A stretch of DNA of 64,000 bases from Qipengyuania profundimaris (lineage in GTDB: Bacteria > Pseudomonadota > Alphaproteobacteria > Sphingomonadales > Sphingomonadaceae): assembly GCF_030717945.1 (NCBI RefSeq), contig NZ_JAVAIM010000001.1, positions 867,131-931,130 of the forward strand. Direction: 5' to 3'. Made by a program: the position numbers and the translations under genes. Shown one piece after another: positions 25,403 to 34,318 of the stretch (positions within the stretch are counted from its first letter, which is position 1; each line of letters starts with the position of its first letter). The notes under the pieces are model-generated. The model did not search any database and was not told the DNA's origin. It was given only the letters and a program-made list of their open reading frames with translations.

Positions 25403-26970
25403 GAGGCAATGCTCGACAAGGGCGCGGCAAGTGGTTCGTCAAGATGCCACCCGTTCGATTGGCGAATAAAGGCTTCATGCGCTGGCAGCTTTTCCGCCGT
25501 TTCGCGATAGGCGGCACGCATTTGATGCATCGCTGCCGCGACCCGGTCGGGATCGAGCGAATCGGCAATGGCGTCGTAGCTTTCCGGCCAGATGTTTTGG
25601 CCCAGCATGACGGCAATCCAGCTATCGGCGACGAAAAGCTCGGCATTTTCGCGGAAAACGCGGCCATGCAATCGCCAAAGATCAATCTTCCGTGCCAGGC
25701 TTGCCGGTACTTCCATATCGCGCACGTATCGCCAGAATTCGGTGTCGCCGCGTTGCGTGGCCTTGTAGTGCAGAATGATGAAGTCGCGCACGTCTTCGTA
25801 GAGCTCGCGCATGCCGCGATTGTATTCGTCGCGCTCGATGGGGCTGACCGGGTTGTCGGGGAAGAGCGCGAACAGCCGCGCGATACCGTTCTGAATGAGA
25901 TGAATGCTGGTCGATTCGAGTGGCTCGATGAACCCCGACGACAAGCCGAGCGAGACGACATTGTGGCTCCAAGCTTTCTTTCGCATTCCGGTGCAAAAGC
26001 GCAGGGTTCGCGGTTCGGCCAGAGGTTCGCCGTCCAGGTTCGCCATGAGAATCTCCCGCGCCTCGTCCTCTTGCATATAGCCGCTGGAAAACACGTGACC
26101 GTTACCGGTTCGGTGTTGGAGCGGGATGCGCCATTGCCACCCGGCGCCATGCGCGGTCGAGCGCGTGAAGGGGGGCGGTGTTCCTACATTCCGTGACGGG
26201 ACTGCAATGGCGCGGTCCATCGGCAACCAGTGGCTCCAGTCTTCATAGCCGGCTTCAAGGGTGTCTTCGATCAGAAGGCCACGGAAGCCGGAACAGTCGA
26301 TGAACAGGTCGCCTTCTACTCTTGTATCGTTCTCGAGGACGACAGCTTGGACATCGCCGGATTCTCCATGGCGTTCGACGGTCTCGATCTTGCCCTCGAT
26401 GCGCCTTACACCTCGTTGTTCAGCCATTTTGCGCAGGAAAGCCGCATAGAGGCCGGCATCGAAATGGTAGGCATAGGCGATCTGGTTTACGACCGATTTC
26501 GCCCCCGGCGCCGGTCGCGCGAACTTTCCCGCCATGGCCGCCGCGGTGCTCATGGAATAATCGCCGATCGTGCCAGAGCCTGCACCTCGTGCCTGCTCGC
26601 GCAGGAACAGTTGATGGAAGGCGATACCGTGAAAGGATTGGCCATAGCTGCCGAACGGGTGGAAATAGCGGTCGCCTTGCCTGCCCCAGTTCACGAACTC
26701 GATGCCGAGCTTGTAGGTGCCGCGCGTCGCGCGCAGAAATTCATCTTCGCGAATGTCCAGCATCGCGTTGAAATTTGCGATCGGCGGGATGGTCGCCTCG
26801 CCAACTCCGACGGTCCCGATCGCATCGGATTCGACCAGCGTGATCCTGCGCCGCCCATCGTTGAAGAAGCGCGCCAGCGCCGCAGCAGCCATCCAGCCGG
26901 CGGTGCCGCCGCCCACGATTACGACCCGTTCGATCCGATTTACGTTACCGATACCATTCACCTGTCCCAT
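25399..26970 (-). CDS. Flavin-dependent tryptophan-halogenase-like protein 3
   Basis: An intact 523-aa halogenase-family protein: FAD motif GGGTAGW (20-26), catalytic-lysine motif GTYKLGIEF (K87), WQWRIP signature and EPLESTSIHL block all present. Substrate unknown. First gene of the minus-strand unit halogenase 3 - halogenase 2 (frameshifted) - cupin, divergent from the large TonB receptor across 170 bp that contain a LacI-type operator. Linkage suggests a role tied to polysaccharide uptake or to modification at the cell surface, which is inference. Confidence 0.87.
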   Translation of the reverse strand: MGQVNGIGNVNRIERVVIVGGGTAGWMAAAALARFFNDGRRRITLVESDAIGTVGVGEATIPPIANFNAMLDIREDEFLRATRGTYKLGIEFVNWGRQGDRYFHPFGSYGQSFHGIAFHQLFLREQARGAGSGTIGDYSMSTAAAMAGKFARPAPGAKSVVNQIAYAYHFDAGLYAAFLRKMAEQRGVRRIEGKIETVERHGESGDVQAVVLENDTRVEGDLFIDCSGFRGLLIEDTLEAGYEDWSHWLPMDRAIAVPSRNVGTPPPFTRSTAHGAGWQWRIPLQHRTGNGHVFSSGYMQEDEAREILMANLDGEPLAEPRTLRFCTGMRKKAWSHNVVSLGLSSGFIEPLESTSIHLIQNGIARLFALFPDNPVSPIERDEYNRGMRELYEDVRDFIILHYKATQRGDTEFWRYVRDMEVPASLARKIDLWRLHGRVFRENAELFVADSWIAVMLGQNIWPESYDAIADSLDPDRVAAAMHQMRAAYRETAEKLPAHEAFIRQSNGWHLDEPLAAPLSSIAS

Positions 26971-27110
26971 GGGGTGTCAGTCCTATCGCCTCTCGGAGTT
27001 GTTGGCAATTTGCCACAGTATTTCGGCAATCAGCCCATCTACCCTCTTGCCAAGCCCGACACATCCCGATAACTAAATTGGTCGAGGAAAAGCAAGCTGC
27101 CGCAATATAG

Positions 27111-27124
27111 TGGTAGCGCTAACA
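27111..27124. promoter_or_regulatory. LacI-type operator (copy 2)
   Basis: TGGTAGCGCTAACA, one mismatch to the palindrome. It sits 17 bp before the ATG of the TonB receptor. A possible -35 (TTGGTC, 27078-27083) and -10 (CAATAT, 27103-27108) lie just upstream, so a bound repressor would cover the transcription start. It is 141 bp from the divergent halogenase 3 start. Confidence 0.8.
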
Positions 27125-27140
27125 TGGGAGGGATGGTCTT

Positions 27141-30100
27141 ATGGCCAAGGCGATGTCCAGCCGCGGTATGCGTGCAGACGGACAAGACGTACTCAGAAAA
27201 TCGTTTTTGCGGACCGGGGCTTCGGCTCTTGTGGTGAGCAGTCTGATCTGCAGTTCGGGGGCTTTTGCGCAGGACATCGAGGAAGAGGCCGAGCCGGCCG
27301 AAGACAATGTGATTGTCGTTTCCGGCATCCGGCAGTCGCTGGCCAATGCGCAGGATATCAAGCGCGATGCCGACACGGTTGTCGATGCGATTACCGCCGA
27401 AGACATCGGCGCCCTGCCGGACCGCTCCGTCACCGAGGCGCTGCAGCGTGTCCCCGGTGTCGCGATCAACCGGTTCGCGGGTTCGAACGACCCCGACCAC
27501 TTCTCCGTCGAGGGTTCGGGCGTTGTCGTTCGTGGCCTCAACTTCGTTCGTTCGGAGTTCAATGGCCGCACGGCTTTCGCTGCCGGTGTCGGCGGTCAGG
27601 CGCTGAACTTCGCCGATGTCCCTTCGGAGCTGCTCGGCTCGGTCATCATCAGCAAGAACGCGACCGCCAACATGATCGAAGGCGGCCTTGCCGGCACGGT
27701 CAATCTCAATACGCGCAAGCCGTTCGACAGCAATTCCGACGACCTTAAGATCGCTCTGAGTGCGGAAGCCAATTACGGCGATTTCCGCAAGGAATGGACG
27801 CCGACGTTCTCGGGTTTGCTGAGCAAATCCTGGACCACCGATGCAGGTCGCTTCGGCCTGCTGATCAGCGGCGCCTATTCGCAGATCAAGAGCCGCGCTG
27901 ATGGTTTGCAGATTGCGAACTATCAGACGCGCGATGGCCAACTGGTGGCGATTGCCAATACCGCCGACCGGTTCGTTTGTCGCAATCCGTTGCCGTCGGG
28001 CACCGACACGACCACGCTGCCACCGCCAAATTCGGCCTGCGGCACGGAAGGCGCCGCAGGTGCCGATGGTTTCGCCGATTATGCCGATTATCGCGTTGCG
28101 CCGGTCGGCGGTCAGTTCCGCACCCAGGATTTCAATCGCAAGCGCGACGGTATCAGTGCCGCAGCCCAGTGGGAAAGCCTCGACGAGCGGACGCGGGTAA
28201 CTGCGGAATTCATCCGGTCGCACACCACCAACCGATGGGGTGAATACACCTACGAAACGGCTCCCGATCTTTCCGAATATTCGACCTATCCGATCGGTTG
28301 TCAGCAGAACGCCAACGGCCCGAACGTGATCGACAGCAATGGCGTGATCGATCCGAACGACGAAACGCCGCCGCGTGCCCAGTGCCCTGTCGGTGGGTTC
28401 ACCGACTACGTTTACGACGAAAACGGCCTGTTCCAGTCGGGATACATCGTCGACGCTTCGAACGGCTGGCGCGGCGACCCCGGTACGTCGCCCTTTGTTC
28501 CAATCGGCGGATCCCAGTTTTCACTGGCCCGTCGTCAGGTGCTCGATGAGACGACGAATGATGACTACAGCCTCAACCTCGAACACCAGCTGACCGATCG
28601 GCTGCAGGTCAGGCTCGACGCGCAGTATGCGACGTCGCGCAAGGAAAATCTCGATTTCAGCGTGTTCGGATCGAATTTCGCCGATCAGGAGCTGGATCTC
28701 ACCGGAGACTATCCGGTCATCATACCGCATCGTCCCCAATTCCTCGGCTATACCTGGTCGGCGCCGTCGGAAGCCTTGGCGAATGCGGACGATGCGCAAT
28801 ATTTCAGCGATCCGCGCTTCCAGTTCTGGCGTGCCGCGATGGACCACGCCGAGGATAGCGAAGGCGACCAGTTCGCCTTTGCAAACGACTGGGCGTATGA
28901 TTTCGACGAAGATTCGTTCATCCGTCGGGCACGTTTCGGCGGGCGTTTCCAGACCCGCGACCAGACGGTTCGCTACACCACCTATAACTGGGGTATGCTC
29001 AGCGAGACCTGGTCCGGTAGTCGCCCCGTCAATTTCGCGGATACGCCGGAAGGTGCTTCGGAACGATACGAATTCCCGAACTTCTTCCGCGGGGAAGTCC
29101 CCGGCCCTCCGGGTGCCTTCTACTACAGCGGCGACCTGATCGACGATTATCAAGGTTCGGTCGACTTCTTGCGATCGGTTCAGGACCGGGCAATCGAACT
29201 CGGCGCTGCTCCGACGTGGAATCCGCTGGCCGGCCGTGACGGTGCAATCGACGGTACGCCCTATCTGCCTTCCGACATCCAGACGGTTAAGCAGGACGAT
29301 TACGCGGCCTACCTCATGCTCGAGTTTGGCAGCGACAACCTGTTCGGCAATCTGCGGATGTCGGGCAATGTGGGTGTTCGGTACGTCAAGTCGGACATCA
29401 AGTCGGCGACCTTCCGGACCGCAGGCACGCGAGACGGCCTCGGTATCGCGCAAGACTTCGATGTGCGATGCGCTCCGCGTGCGCGACCCGAGGCTGCAGG
29501 TGGCGGTACCGCTATTCCTGGCGGTATCTGCAACCGAGGTCAGGAATTCTACGAAGGATTGCAGAATTTCGCCGACGGTGTGTTCATCTTCAACCAGGTC
29601 AATAACGAGTATGATTACTGGTTGCCCAGTGCCAACCTGCGCTTCGGAATTACCGATGATCTGATCCTGCGCCTCGCCGGATCGAAGGTGATGACGCGCC
29701 CCGAGAACAGCTACATCCGCAACTACTTCACGGCCAGCATCGACAATTCGGGCAACTTCACCGGAACGGCGGGTGCGCCCGATCTGCTTCCGGCGACAGC
29801 CTGGCAGTTCGATGCAAGTCTGGAATGGTACTTCGCCAGGGTCGGATCGTTGACGTTGAACGGCTTCTACAAGTCGGTCGAAAACTTCTTCTTCCAGTCC
29901 GTCCGTACGGAAACGATCACGAATGCCAGCGGGGAATCGCGCGATATTACCATTCGCGGCCCTGCCAACTTCGATGGCACCGGCAAGATCAAGGGCTTCG
30001 AGGTCGCATACCAGCAGACCTACGAGTTCCTCCCGGCGCCGCTCGATGGATTGGGAATGCAGGCGAACTATACCTACATCGACAGTTCGGGCCTGCCCAA

Positions 30101-30521
30101 TACCTTCCTGAACGGTGGCAACGTTCCGAACGATTCCACCGTTCCGCCCGGCAACTTGCCGTTGGAGCAGTTGTCGAAGCACAATGTGAACGTGGCTGGC
30201 TTTTACGAGAAGGGGCCGATCTCGCTCCGTGCAGCTTACAACTGGCGTTCGCGCTTCCTGCTGACGGCTTCGGACGTGATCTTCCCGTACTACTCGATTT
30301 TCAACGAGCCGACGGGACAGCTGGACGCCTCGCTGTTCATTAATCTCAAGAGCATTTTGGATCTCCCGGGCGATCTTCGGGTGGGCGTCCAGGGTGTGAA
30401 TCTGCTCAACGAGGTGACGAAGACCACGCAGGCGTACACGGGCAATCCGGACGATCTGGCACCGCGGTCCTACTTCATGAATGACCGCCGGTTCTCCTTC
30501 ATCATTCGCGGCAATTTCTAA
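27141..30521 (+). CDS. TonB-dependent receptor, Xanthomonas/Caulobacter type
   Basis: A 1126-aa outer-membrane transporter, probably for xylo-oligosaccharides. Signal peptide (about 1-43, ending SSGAFAQ), TonB-box-like NVIVVSGIRQ, then the plug block DADTVVDAITAEDIGALPD and EALQRVPGV, which is diagnostic of the large carbohydrate-linked TonB-Xanth-Caul class. The barrel ends in the terminal-phenylalanine sequence IIRGNF. A GGGAGGG site precedes the ATG. Monocistronic, behind a LacI-type operator and closed by a very strong terminator. Specificity is inferred from the adjacent GH10, GH67 and GH3 genes. Confidence 0.93.
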   Translation: MAKAMSSRGMRADGQDVLRKSFLRTGASALVVSSLICSSGAFAQDIEEEAEPAEDNVIVVSGIRQSLANAQDIKRDADTVVDAITAEDIGALPDRSVTEALQRVPGVAINRFAGSNDPDHFSVEGSGVVVRGLNFVRSEFNGRTAFAAGVGGQALNFADVPSELLGSVIISKNATANMIEGGLAGTVNLNTRKPFDSNSDDLKIALSAEANYGDFRKEWTPTFSGLLSKSWTTDAGRFGLLISGAYSQIKSRADGLQIANYQTRDGQLVAIANTADRFVCRNPLPSGTDTTTLPPPNSACGTEGAAGADGFADYADYRVAPVGGQFRTQDFNRKRDGISAAAQWESLDERTRVTAEFIRSHTTNRWGEYTYETAPDLSEYSTYPIGCQQNANGPNVIDSNGVIDPNDETPPRAQCPVGGFTDYVYDENGLFQSGYIVDASNGWRGDPGTSPFVPIGGSQFSLARRQVLDETTNDDYSLNLEHQLTDRLQVRLDAQYATSRKENLDFSVFGSNFADQELDLTGDYPVIIPHRPQFLGYTWSAPSEALANADDAQYFSDPRFQFWRAAMDHAEDSEGDQFAFANDWAYDFDEDSFIRRARFGGRFQTRDQTVRYTTYNWGMLSETWSGSRPVNFADTPEGASERYEFPNFFRGEVPGPPGAFYYSGDLIDDYQGSVDFLRSVQDRAIELGAAPTWNPLAGRDGAIDGTPYLPSDIQTVKQDDYAAYLMLEFGSDNLFGNLRMSGNVGVRYVKSDIKSATFRTAGTRDGLGIAQDFDVRCAPRARPEAAGGGTAIPGGICNRGQEFYEGLQNFADGVFIFNQVNNEYDYWLPSANLRFGITDDLILRLAGSKVMTRPENSYIRNYFTASIDNSGNFTGTAGAPDLLPATAWQFDASLEWYFARVGSLTLNGFYKSVENFFFQSVRTETITNASGESRDITIRGPANFDGTGKIKGFEVAYQQTYEFLPAPLDGLGMQANYTYIDSSGLPNTFLNGGNVPNDSTVPPGNLPLEQLSKHNVNVAGFYEKGPISLRAAYNWRSRFLLTASDVIFPYYSIFNEPTGQLDASLFINLKSILDLPGDLRVGVQGVNLLNEVTKTTQAYTGNPDDLAPRSYFMNDRRFSFIIRGNF

Positions 30522-30543
30522 GCCCCGCGATTGATCCTCCCGG

Positions 30544-30586
30544 AAAGGGCCGCGCTACCGCATCCGGTAGCGCGGCCCTTTCTTTT
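30544..30586 (+). terminator. Very strong intrinsic terminator
   Basis: A perfect 17-bp stem (30544-30560 with 30565-30581, 4-nt loop) followed by TCTTTTT, just after the TonB receptor gene. Its arm contains GGTAGCG by chance and is not an operator. Confidence 0.93.
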
Positions 30587-30657
30587 TCGCGTACTGTAAG
30601 CGACCGGCCGACAGTTCCGGCCGTTGCTAACGAGACGATACGTGTCGCTCACGCAGC

Positions 30658-30690
30658 AAAAGGCCGCGCCACTGCAAGAGTGACGCGGCC
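30658..30690 (-). terminator. Intrinsic terminator of the xylanase operon
   Basis: On the minus strand GGCCGCG/CGCGGCC with an inner CAC/GTG pair forms a GC-rich hairpin followed by TTTT, 28 bp after the stop of the GH10 gene. Convergent partner of the terminator at 30544. Confidence 0.8.
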
Positions 30691-30717
30691 CCTTTGTCCA
30701 AACCGTCTGTGTGCGAG

Positions 30718-31917
30718 TTAGGCTGCCTCGATCAGCGCCTGAGCGATAGCCGTCCGCATCGGTTTTGCTTCGTAGTCCGAGCTGTAGGGCGTGCCGCGGA
30801 CCTCCAGGCCGTCGGTCCGCTCGGCCGGATCGAAATATTGCAGCCAGTTGAATTTATCGACCATGCCCCAGGCAAGGATGTCGTCGAGATGTGCATCATA
30901 GTCGAGCATCACGTCGAAATAGCGCCGCGTATAATCGGCAATCTTGCGATCTCGCTCCGGGATGTCGGCAGGCAGGGCCTTGTCCTTCACATCGAACTCC
31001 GTGATGAGCAGCCGCAATCCCATGCCGGTAACTTCGTCCAGGAAACGGCGCCACTCGCGCTCCGCATAAGGACCAACCCCGGTCGCAGGGTCGATCTCGA
31101 ACATCTCGATATGCGATTGGATACCGAGTGCATCGACCGGGGTGCCGCGTTTCATCATCCCTTCCAGCAAGCGCAGGACGTCGTCGCAGTGCTCTCGGTG
31201 AGCAGGTTCCCAGCTCATGTAGTCATTGTAGACCAACTGACCGTTGGGGAGTTGCTCACGCGCCACGTGGAAGGCCAGGTCGATGACTGCCTCGGGGCTT
31301 CCCATCGCGCGTGACAGACTCGTTTCGATCGGCGCGTTGCGTTCGTGATCGATCGCCTCATTCACGACATCGTAGCTGGTGATGACGCCGCGGTAGCGGT
31401 CGGTCACTGCCCGAATATGCTCCGTGACCAGGCGTTCGGCCTCGGCGACGGGATTTGGGCCATAGTCGTAGTTGTTGAGCCATTCCGGAAACCACTGCGG
31501 CCGGTGCCACAAGAGGGTGTGGCCGCGCAGGGCCATTCCGTTCGTCCGCGCCCAGGCAGCAATATCGTCCATACGTGAGAAATCGAATGTATCGGGATCC
31601 GGCCGGACGGTCTGCCACTTCATCTCGTTTTCAGGGACAACCATGCCGCATTCGGCTTTGATCAAATCGGTATAGCGTGGGTTCTGGACCGATCCGGCGT
31701 CGGTACGTCCCGGCGTGGATGCGATCGCGCTGCCGAAATATCGCCCGCCGCGCTGCGCCAGCGCATTCAGCGACGGCTTGGGATAGCGCGTAGCCGCAGA
31801 AGCGGTGTCCATCGTGCCCGTTGCTGCATCCGATAGCCCGCCGGTACACGATACCAGCGGAAGTGCTGCCAGCCCCGCAAGGGCCTGGCGGCGCGAGACT
31901 TGGAAGTCGCTTGGCAT
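30718..31917 (-). CDS. GH10 endo-1,4-beta-xylanase lipoprotein
   Basis: A 399-aa secreted xylanase cleaving internal beta-1,4 bonds of xylan. The TIM barrel carries the acid/base E187 in DVVNEA and the nucleophile E307 in ITEFD; WHRPQWFP and HIEMFEID blocks are family-typical. The N-terminus has a twin-arginine motif (SRRQALAG) and a lipobox (PLVSC, C24), so it is probably Tat-exported and lipid-anchored. The ATG at 31917 follows AGGAG; the frame extends to 31947 without one. Last of three genes in the GH3-GH3-GH10 unit. Confidence 0.93.
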   Translation of the reverse strand: MPSDFQVSRRQALAGLAALPLVSCTGGLSDAATGTMDTASAATRYPKPSLNALAQRGGRYFGSAIASTPGRTDAGSVQNPRYTDLIKAECGMVVPENEMKWQTVRPDPDTFDFSRMDDIAAWARTNGMALRGHTLLWHRPQWFPEWLNNYDYGPNPVAEAERLVTEHIRAVTDRYRGVITSYDVVNEAIDHERNAPIETSLSRAMGSPEAVIDLAFHVAREQLPNGQLVYNDYMSWEPAHREHCDDVLRLLEGMMKRGTPVDALGIQSHIEMFEIDPATGVGPYAEREWRRFLDEVTGMGLRLLITEFDVKDKALPADIPERDRKIADYTRRYFDVMLDYDAHLDDILAWGMVDKFNWLQYFDPAERTDGLEVRGTPYSSDYEAKPMRTAIAQALIEAA

Positions 31918-31930
31918 TCTCTTTGCTCTC

Positions 31931-34318
31931 CTAGACGATTTGTACATCGATGGCTTGAAGCTCGGCGGAGCTGGCGCCGGCCGATAGCTTGACCGGGCCG
32001 GGCTCGTTCACTTCCTGCATCTCGCGATTCCAGATCGTGAGCTGGTCCGGCTCGATAGCGAAGGTGAGCGTCCGCTGTTCACCGGGCTGCAGCGTCACCC
32101 GCTCGAAACCCTTGAGCTCGAGCACGGGACGTGTGACCGAAACATCGGTTCGGGTGATGTAAAGCTGGACCACCTCGTCGCCTGCCCGCTCGCCGGTATT
32201 GCGGACATCGACTTCGACCCGGATGGCTTCGTTCAGCGAATAGGATGCCTTGCTCGTACGGGGCGGGGAAATGACGAACGAGGTGTAGGACAACCCGTGG
32301 CCGAAGGGAAACAACGGCCCCTTATTGTCGAACAGGTAACCCCGCCGTGCACTGGGCTTGTGGTTGTAGAAGTAGGGTATCTGTCCTTCGTTGCGAACGA
32401 CCGTCACCGGAAGCTTCGCCCCCGGATTGATATCGCCGAGCAGCGCTTCGGCCACGGCGATACCACCCTCCTGTCCCGGGTACCAGCATTCCAGGATCGC
32501 GTCGGCCTTTTCGACGACATTGGGCCAGCTGGGCGGGCGCCCGTTATAGGCAGCGACGATCAGCGGCTTGCCGAGTTCGGCCAGGGCATCGACCAGTTCG
32601 TTCTGCTCGCCGACGATGTCGATATCGGTGCGATCGCCAAGGTGGTTGGTGGCGAAACCTTCGCGGCTCGTCTGTTCGGTATCCCCGATCGCAAGGATGA
32701 TCGTATCCGCGGTCTTGGCGACTTCGACCGCCTCTTCGATGAGGCGCAGGTTTTCCTCTCGATCGGCGAGATAGACCAGGTCTTGCGAACGATCCTCGCT
32801 TGTCGTGATGAACACGCCCTGCGCGGTAACGAAGTCCGCTTCGGGTGCGACCTGCCGCAAGCCTTCGATAAGGCTGATCGTCTGCTTCGGGACACTCGAA
32901 TAGCCGCCAAGCCGGGCGATCGCGTGGTTGGGTCCGATTACGGCAACGCGGCCCATCCTCGCGCGGTCGAGTGGCAACGCGCCGCCTTTATTGGTCAGGA
33001 GGCAGACGCCTTTGCGCGCCGCCTCGAGCGCTAAGGCGCGTGCTTCGGCATTGCCGGTTAGGCGTTGCGAGAGCGCCGCATCGCCGTATGGATTTTCGAA
33101 CAGGCCGGCGCGAAATTTCAGGGTCAGCATCCGCGCGCAGGCCGTATCGACCAACGATTGCTCGACACGTCCTTCGTTCACCGCGTCGACCAGCGTCGCA
33201 AACGCCATGCCTTCGGGCAATTCGCTGTCGACCCCGGCAACGAGCGCCTGGCGCGCTGCGTCCTCGAGATCGTCGGCTACACCATGAAGTGTGGCCAGTT
33301 CGTGCACGCCGCCGTAGTCGCTGACGATTGCGCCATCGAAGCCCCATTCTCCGCGCAGGATCTCTCCCAGCAGCCAGATGTTGGCGTGGCTGGGAATACC
33401 ATCGATCTCGTTATAGCTCGGCATGACGCTGCGGATGGACGTACGCCGGACGATTTCGCGAAATGGGGGGAAGAAGTTCTCCCGCAGGTCACGCTCCGAA
33501 ATCTGGGCGGGAGCTACATTGTTGCCTGCCTCGGGCTGGCCGTGGCCGGTCATATGCTTGAGCGTTGCGAAGACCTTGCCATCGGCCAGCTTCTCGAACT
33601 TTCCTTTGCCTTGCAGACCCTCGACGGCGGCCACGCCCATTTCCCCGACCAGATAGGGATCCTCGCCCCAGGTCTCCTCGATCCGGCCCCAACGCGGGTC
33701 ACGGACGATGTCGACAACCGGGCTCAGGACCAGGGGTACCCCGCGCGAGCGAACCTCGCGCGCGGTTGTCGACTGAACCCGCCGCATCAGGTCGAGATCG
33801 AAACTGCCTGCGAGCGCAATTGCTTGCGGGAACATGGTTGCTTCGGTCGCCATGTAGCCGTGTAGCGATTCCTCATGCAGCAATACCGGAATGCCGAGGC
33901 GCGTGTCCTCCAGCGCCCAACGCTGAAGCGCATTGATGAACTCGACCGTCTGTTCGGGCGTGCGCCAGCGAGCAGCCGTGCCTCCTGCCGCTCCGCTGAT
34001 GCCGGGCACGCCGCGCTTGTCGCTGGGCCGGGTGACATGTCCGATCCCGTGCGGGAAGGCTGCACTCGCGCGCTCAGGAACGAATGCCAGATCGTCGATC
34101 ATGTCGCTTTTCGCTGCCCAGGCGGTGCGGATTTGCGCGACCTTTTCCTCCAGCGTCATGCGCGCCATCAGGTCGGCCACGCGGGCCGGGATCGGTGCCG
34201 CAGCGTCACGGTAGAGCGGCCCGGTTTGCGCAAAAGCGATCGGGGCCTGCGTTACCGCGATAGCGGACAGGCTACCCCCGGCAAAAAGCTTCAGCGCCGA
34301 GCGGCGACTGACGCTCAC
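31931..34318 (-). CDS. GH3 beta-xylosidase/beta-glucosidase, Tat-exported
   Basis: A 795-aa GH3 glycosidase. A Tat signal (SRRSALKLF, ending at IAFAQ) precedes the TIM barrel with HEESLHGY, KHMTGHGQPE and the nucleophile aspartate in IVSDYGG, then the GH3 C-terminal domain and a fibronectin-III-like end (GDEVVQLYI). It starts at GTG 34318, whose bases overlap the TGA stop of the upstream GH3 gene (GTGA). A tandem paralogue of that gene. Xylosidase activity is inferred from the GH10/GH67 context; glucosidase is possible. Confidence 0.88.
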   Translation of the reverse strand: MSVSRRSALKLFAGGSLSAIAVTQAPIAFAQTGPLYRDAAAPIPARVADLMARMTLEEKVAQIRTAWAAKSDMIDDLAFVPERASAAFPHGIGHVTRPSDKRGVPGISGAAGGTAARWRTPEQTVEFINALQRWALEDTRLGIPVLLHEESLHGYMATEATMFPQAIALAGSFDLDLMRRVQSTTAREVRSRGVPLVLSPVVDIVRDPRWGRIEETWGEDPYLVGEMGVAAVEGLQGKGKFEKLADGKVFATLKHMTGHGQPEAGNNVAPAQISERDLRENFFPPFREIVRRTSIRSVMPSYNEIDGIPSHANIWLLGEILRGEWGFDGAIVSDYGGVHELATLHGVADDLEDAARQALVAGVDSELPEGMAFATLVDAVNEGRVEQSLVDTACARMLTLKFRAGLFENPYGDAALSQRLTGNAEARALALEAARKGVCLLTNKGGALPLDRARMGRVAVIGPNHAIARLGGYSSVPKQTISLIEGLRQVAPEADFVTAQGVFITTSEDRSQDLVYLADREENLRLIEEAVEVAKTADTIILAIGDTEQTSREGFATNHLGDRTDIDIVGEQNELVDALAELGKPLIVAAYNGRPPSWPNVVEKADAILECWYPGQEGGIAVAEALLGDINPGAKLPVTVVRNEGQIPYFYNHKPSARRGYLFDNKGPLFPFGHGLSYTSFVISPPRTSKASYSLNEAIRVEVDVRNTGERAGDEVVQLYITRTDVSVTRPVLELKGFERVTLQPGEQRTLTFAIEPDQLTIWNREMQEVNEPGPVKLSAGASSAELQAIDVQIV

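Noticed and set aside
28521-30182. 553-aa minus-strand frame inside the large TonB receptor
   Set aside because: No domain is recognisable and it lies wholly within a well-supported receptor gene on the other strand.
30564-30573. GGTAGCG next to CTACCG as another LacI operator
   Set aside because: The bases belong to the arm of a 17-bp terminator stem, the spacing is wrong for the 14-bp palindrome, and the position is after a gene end.
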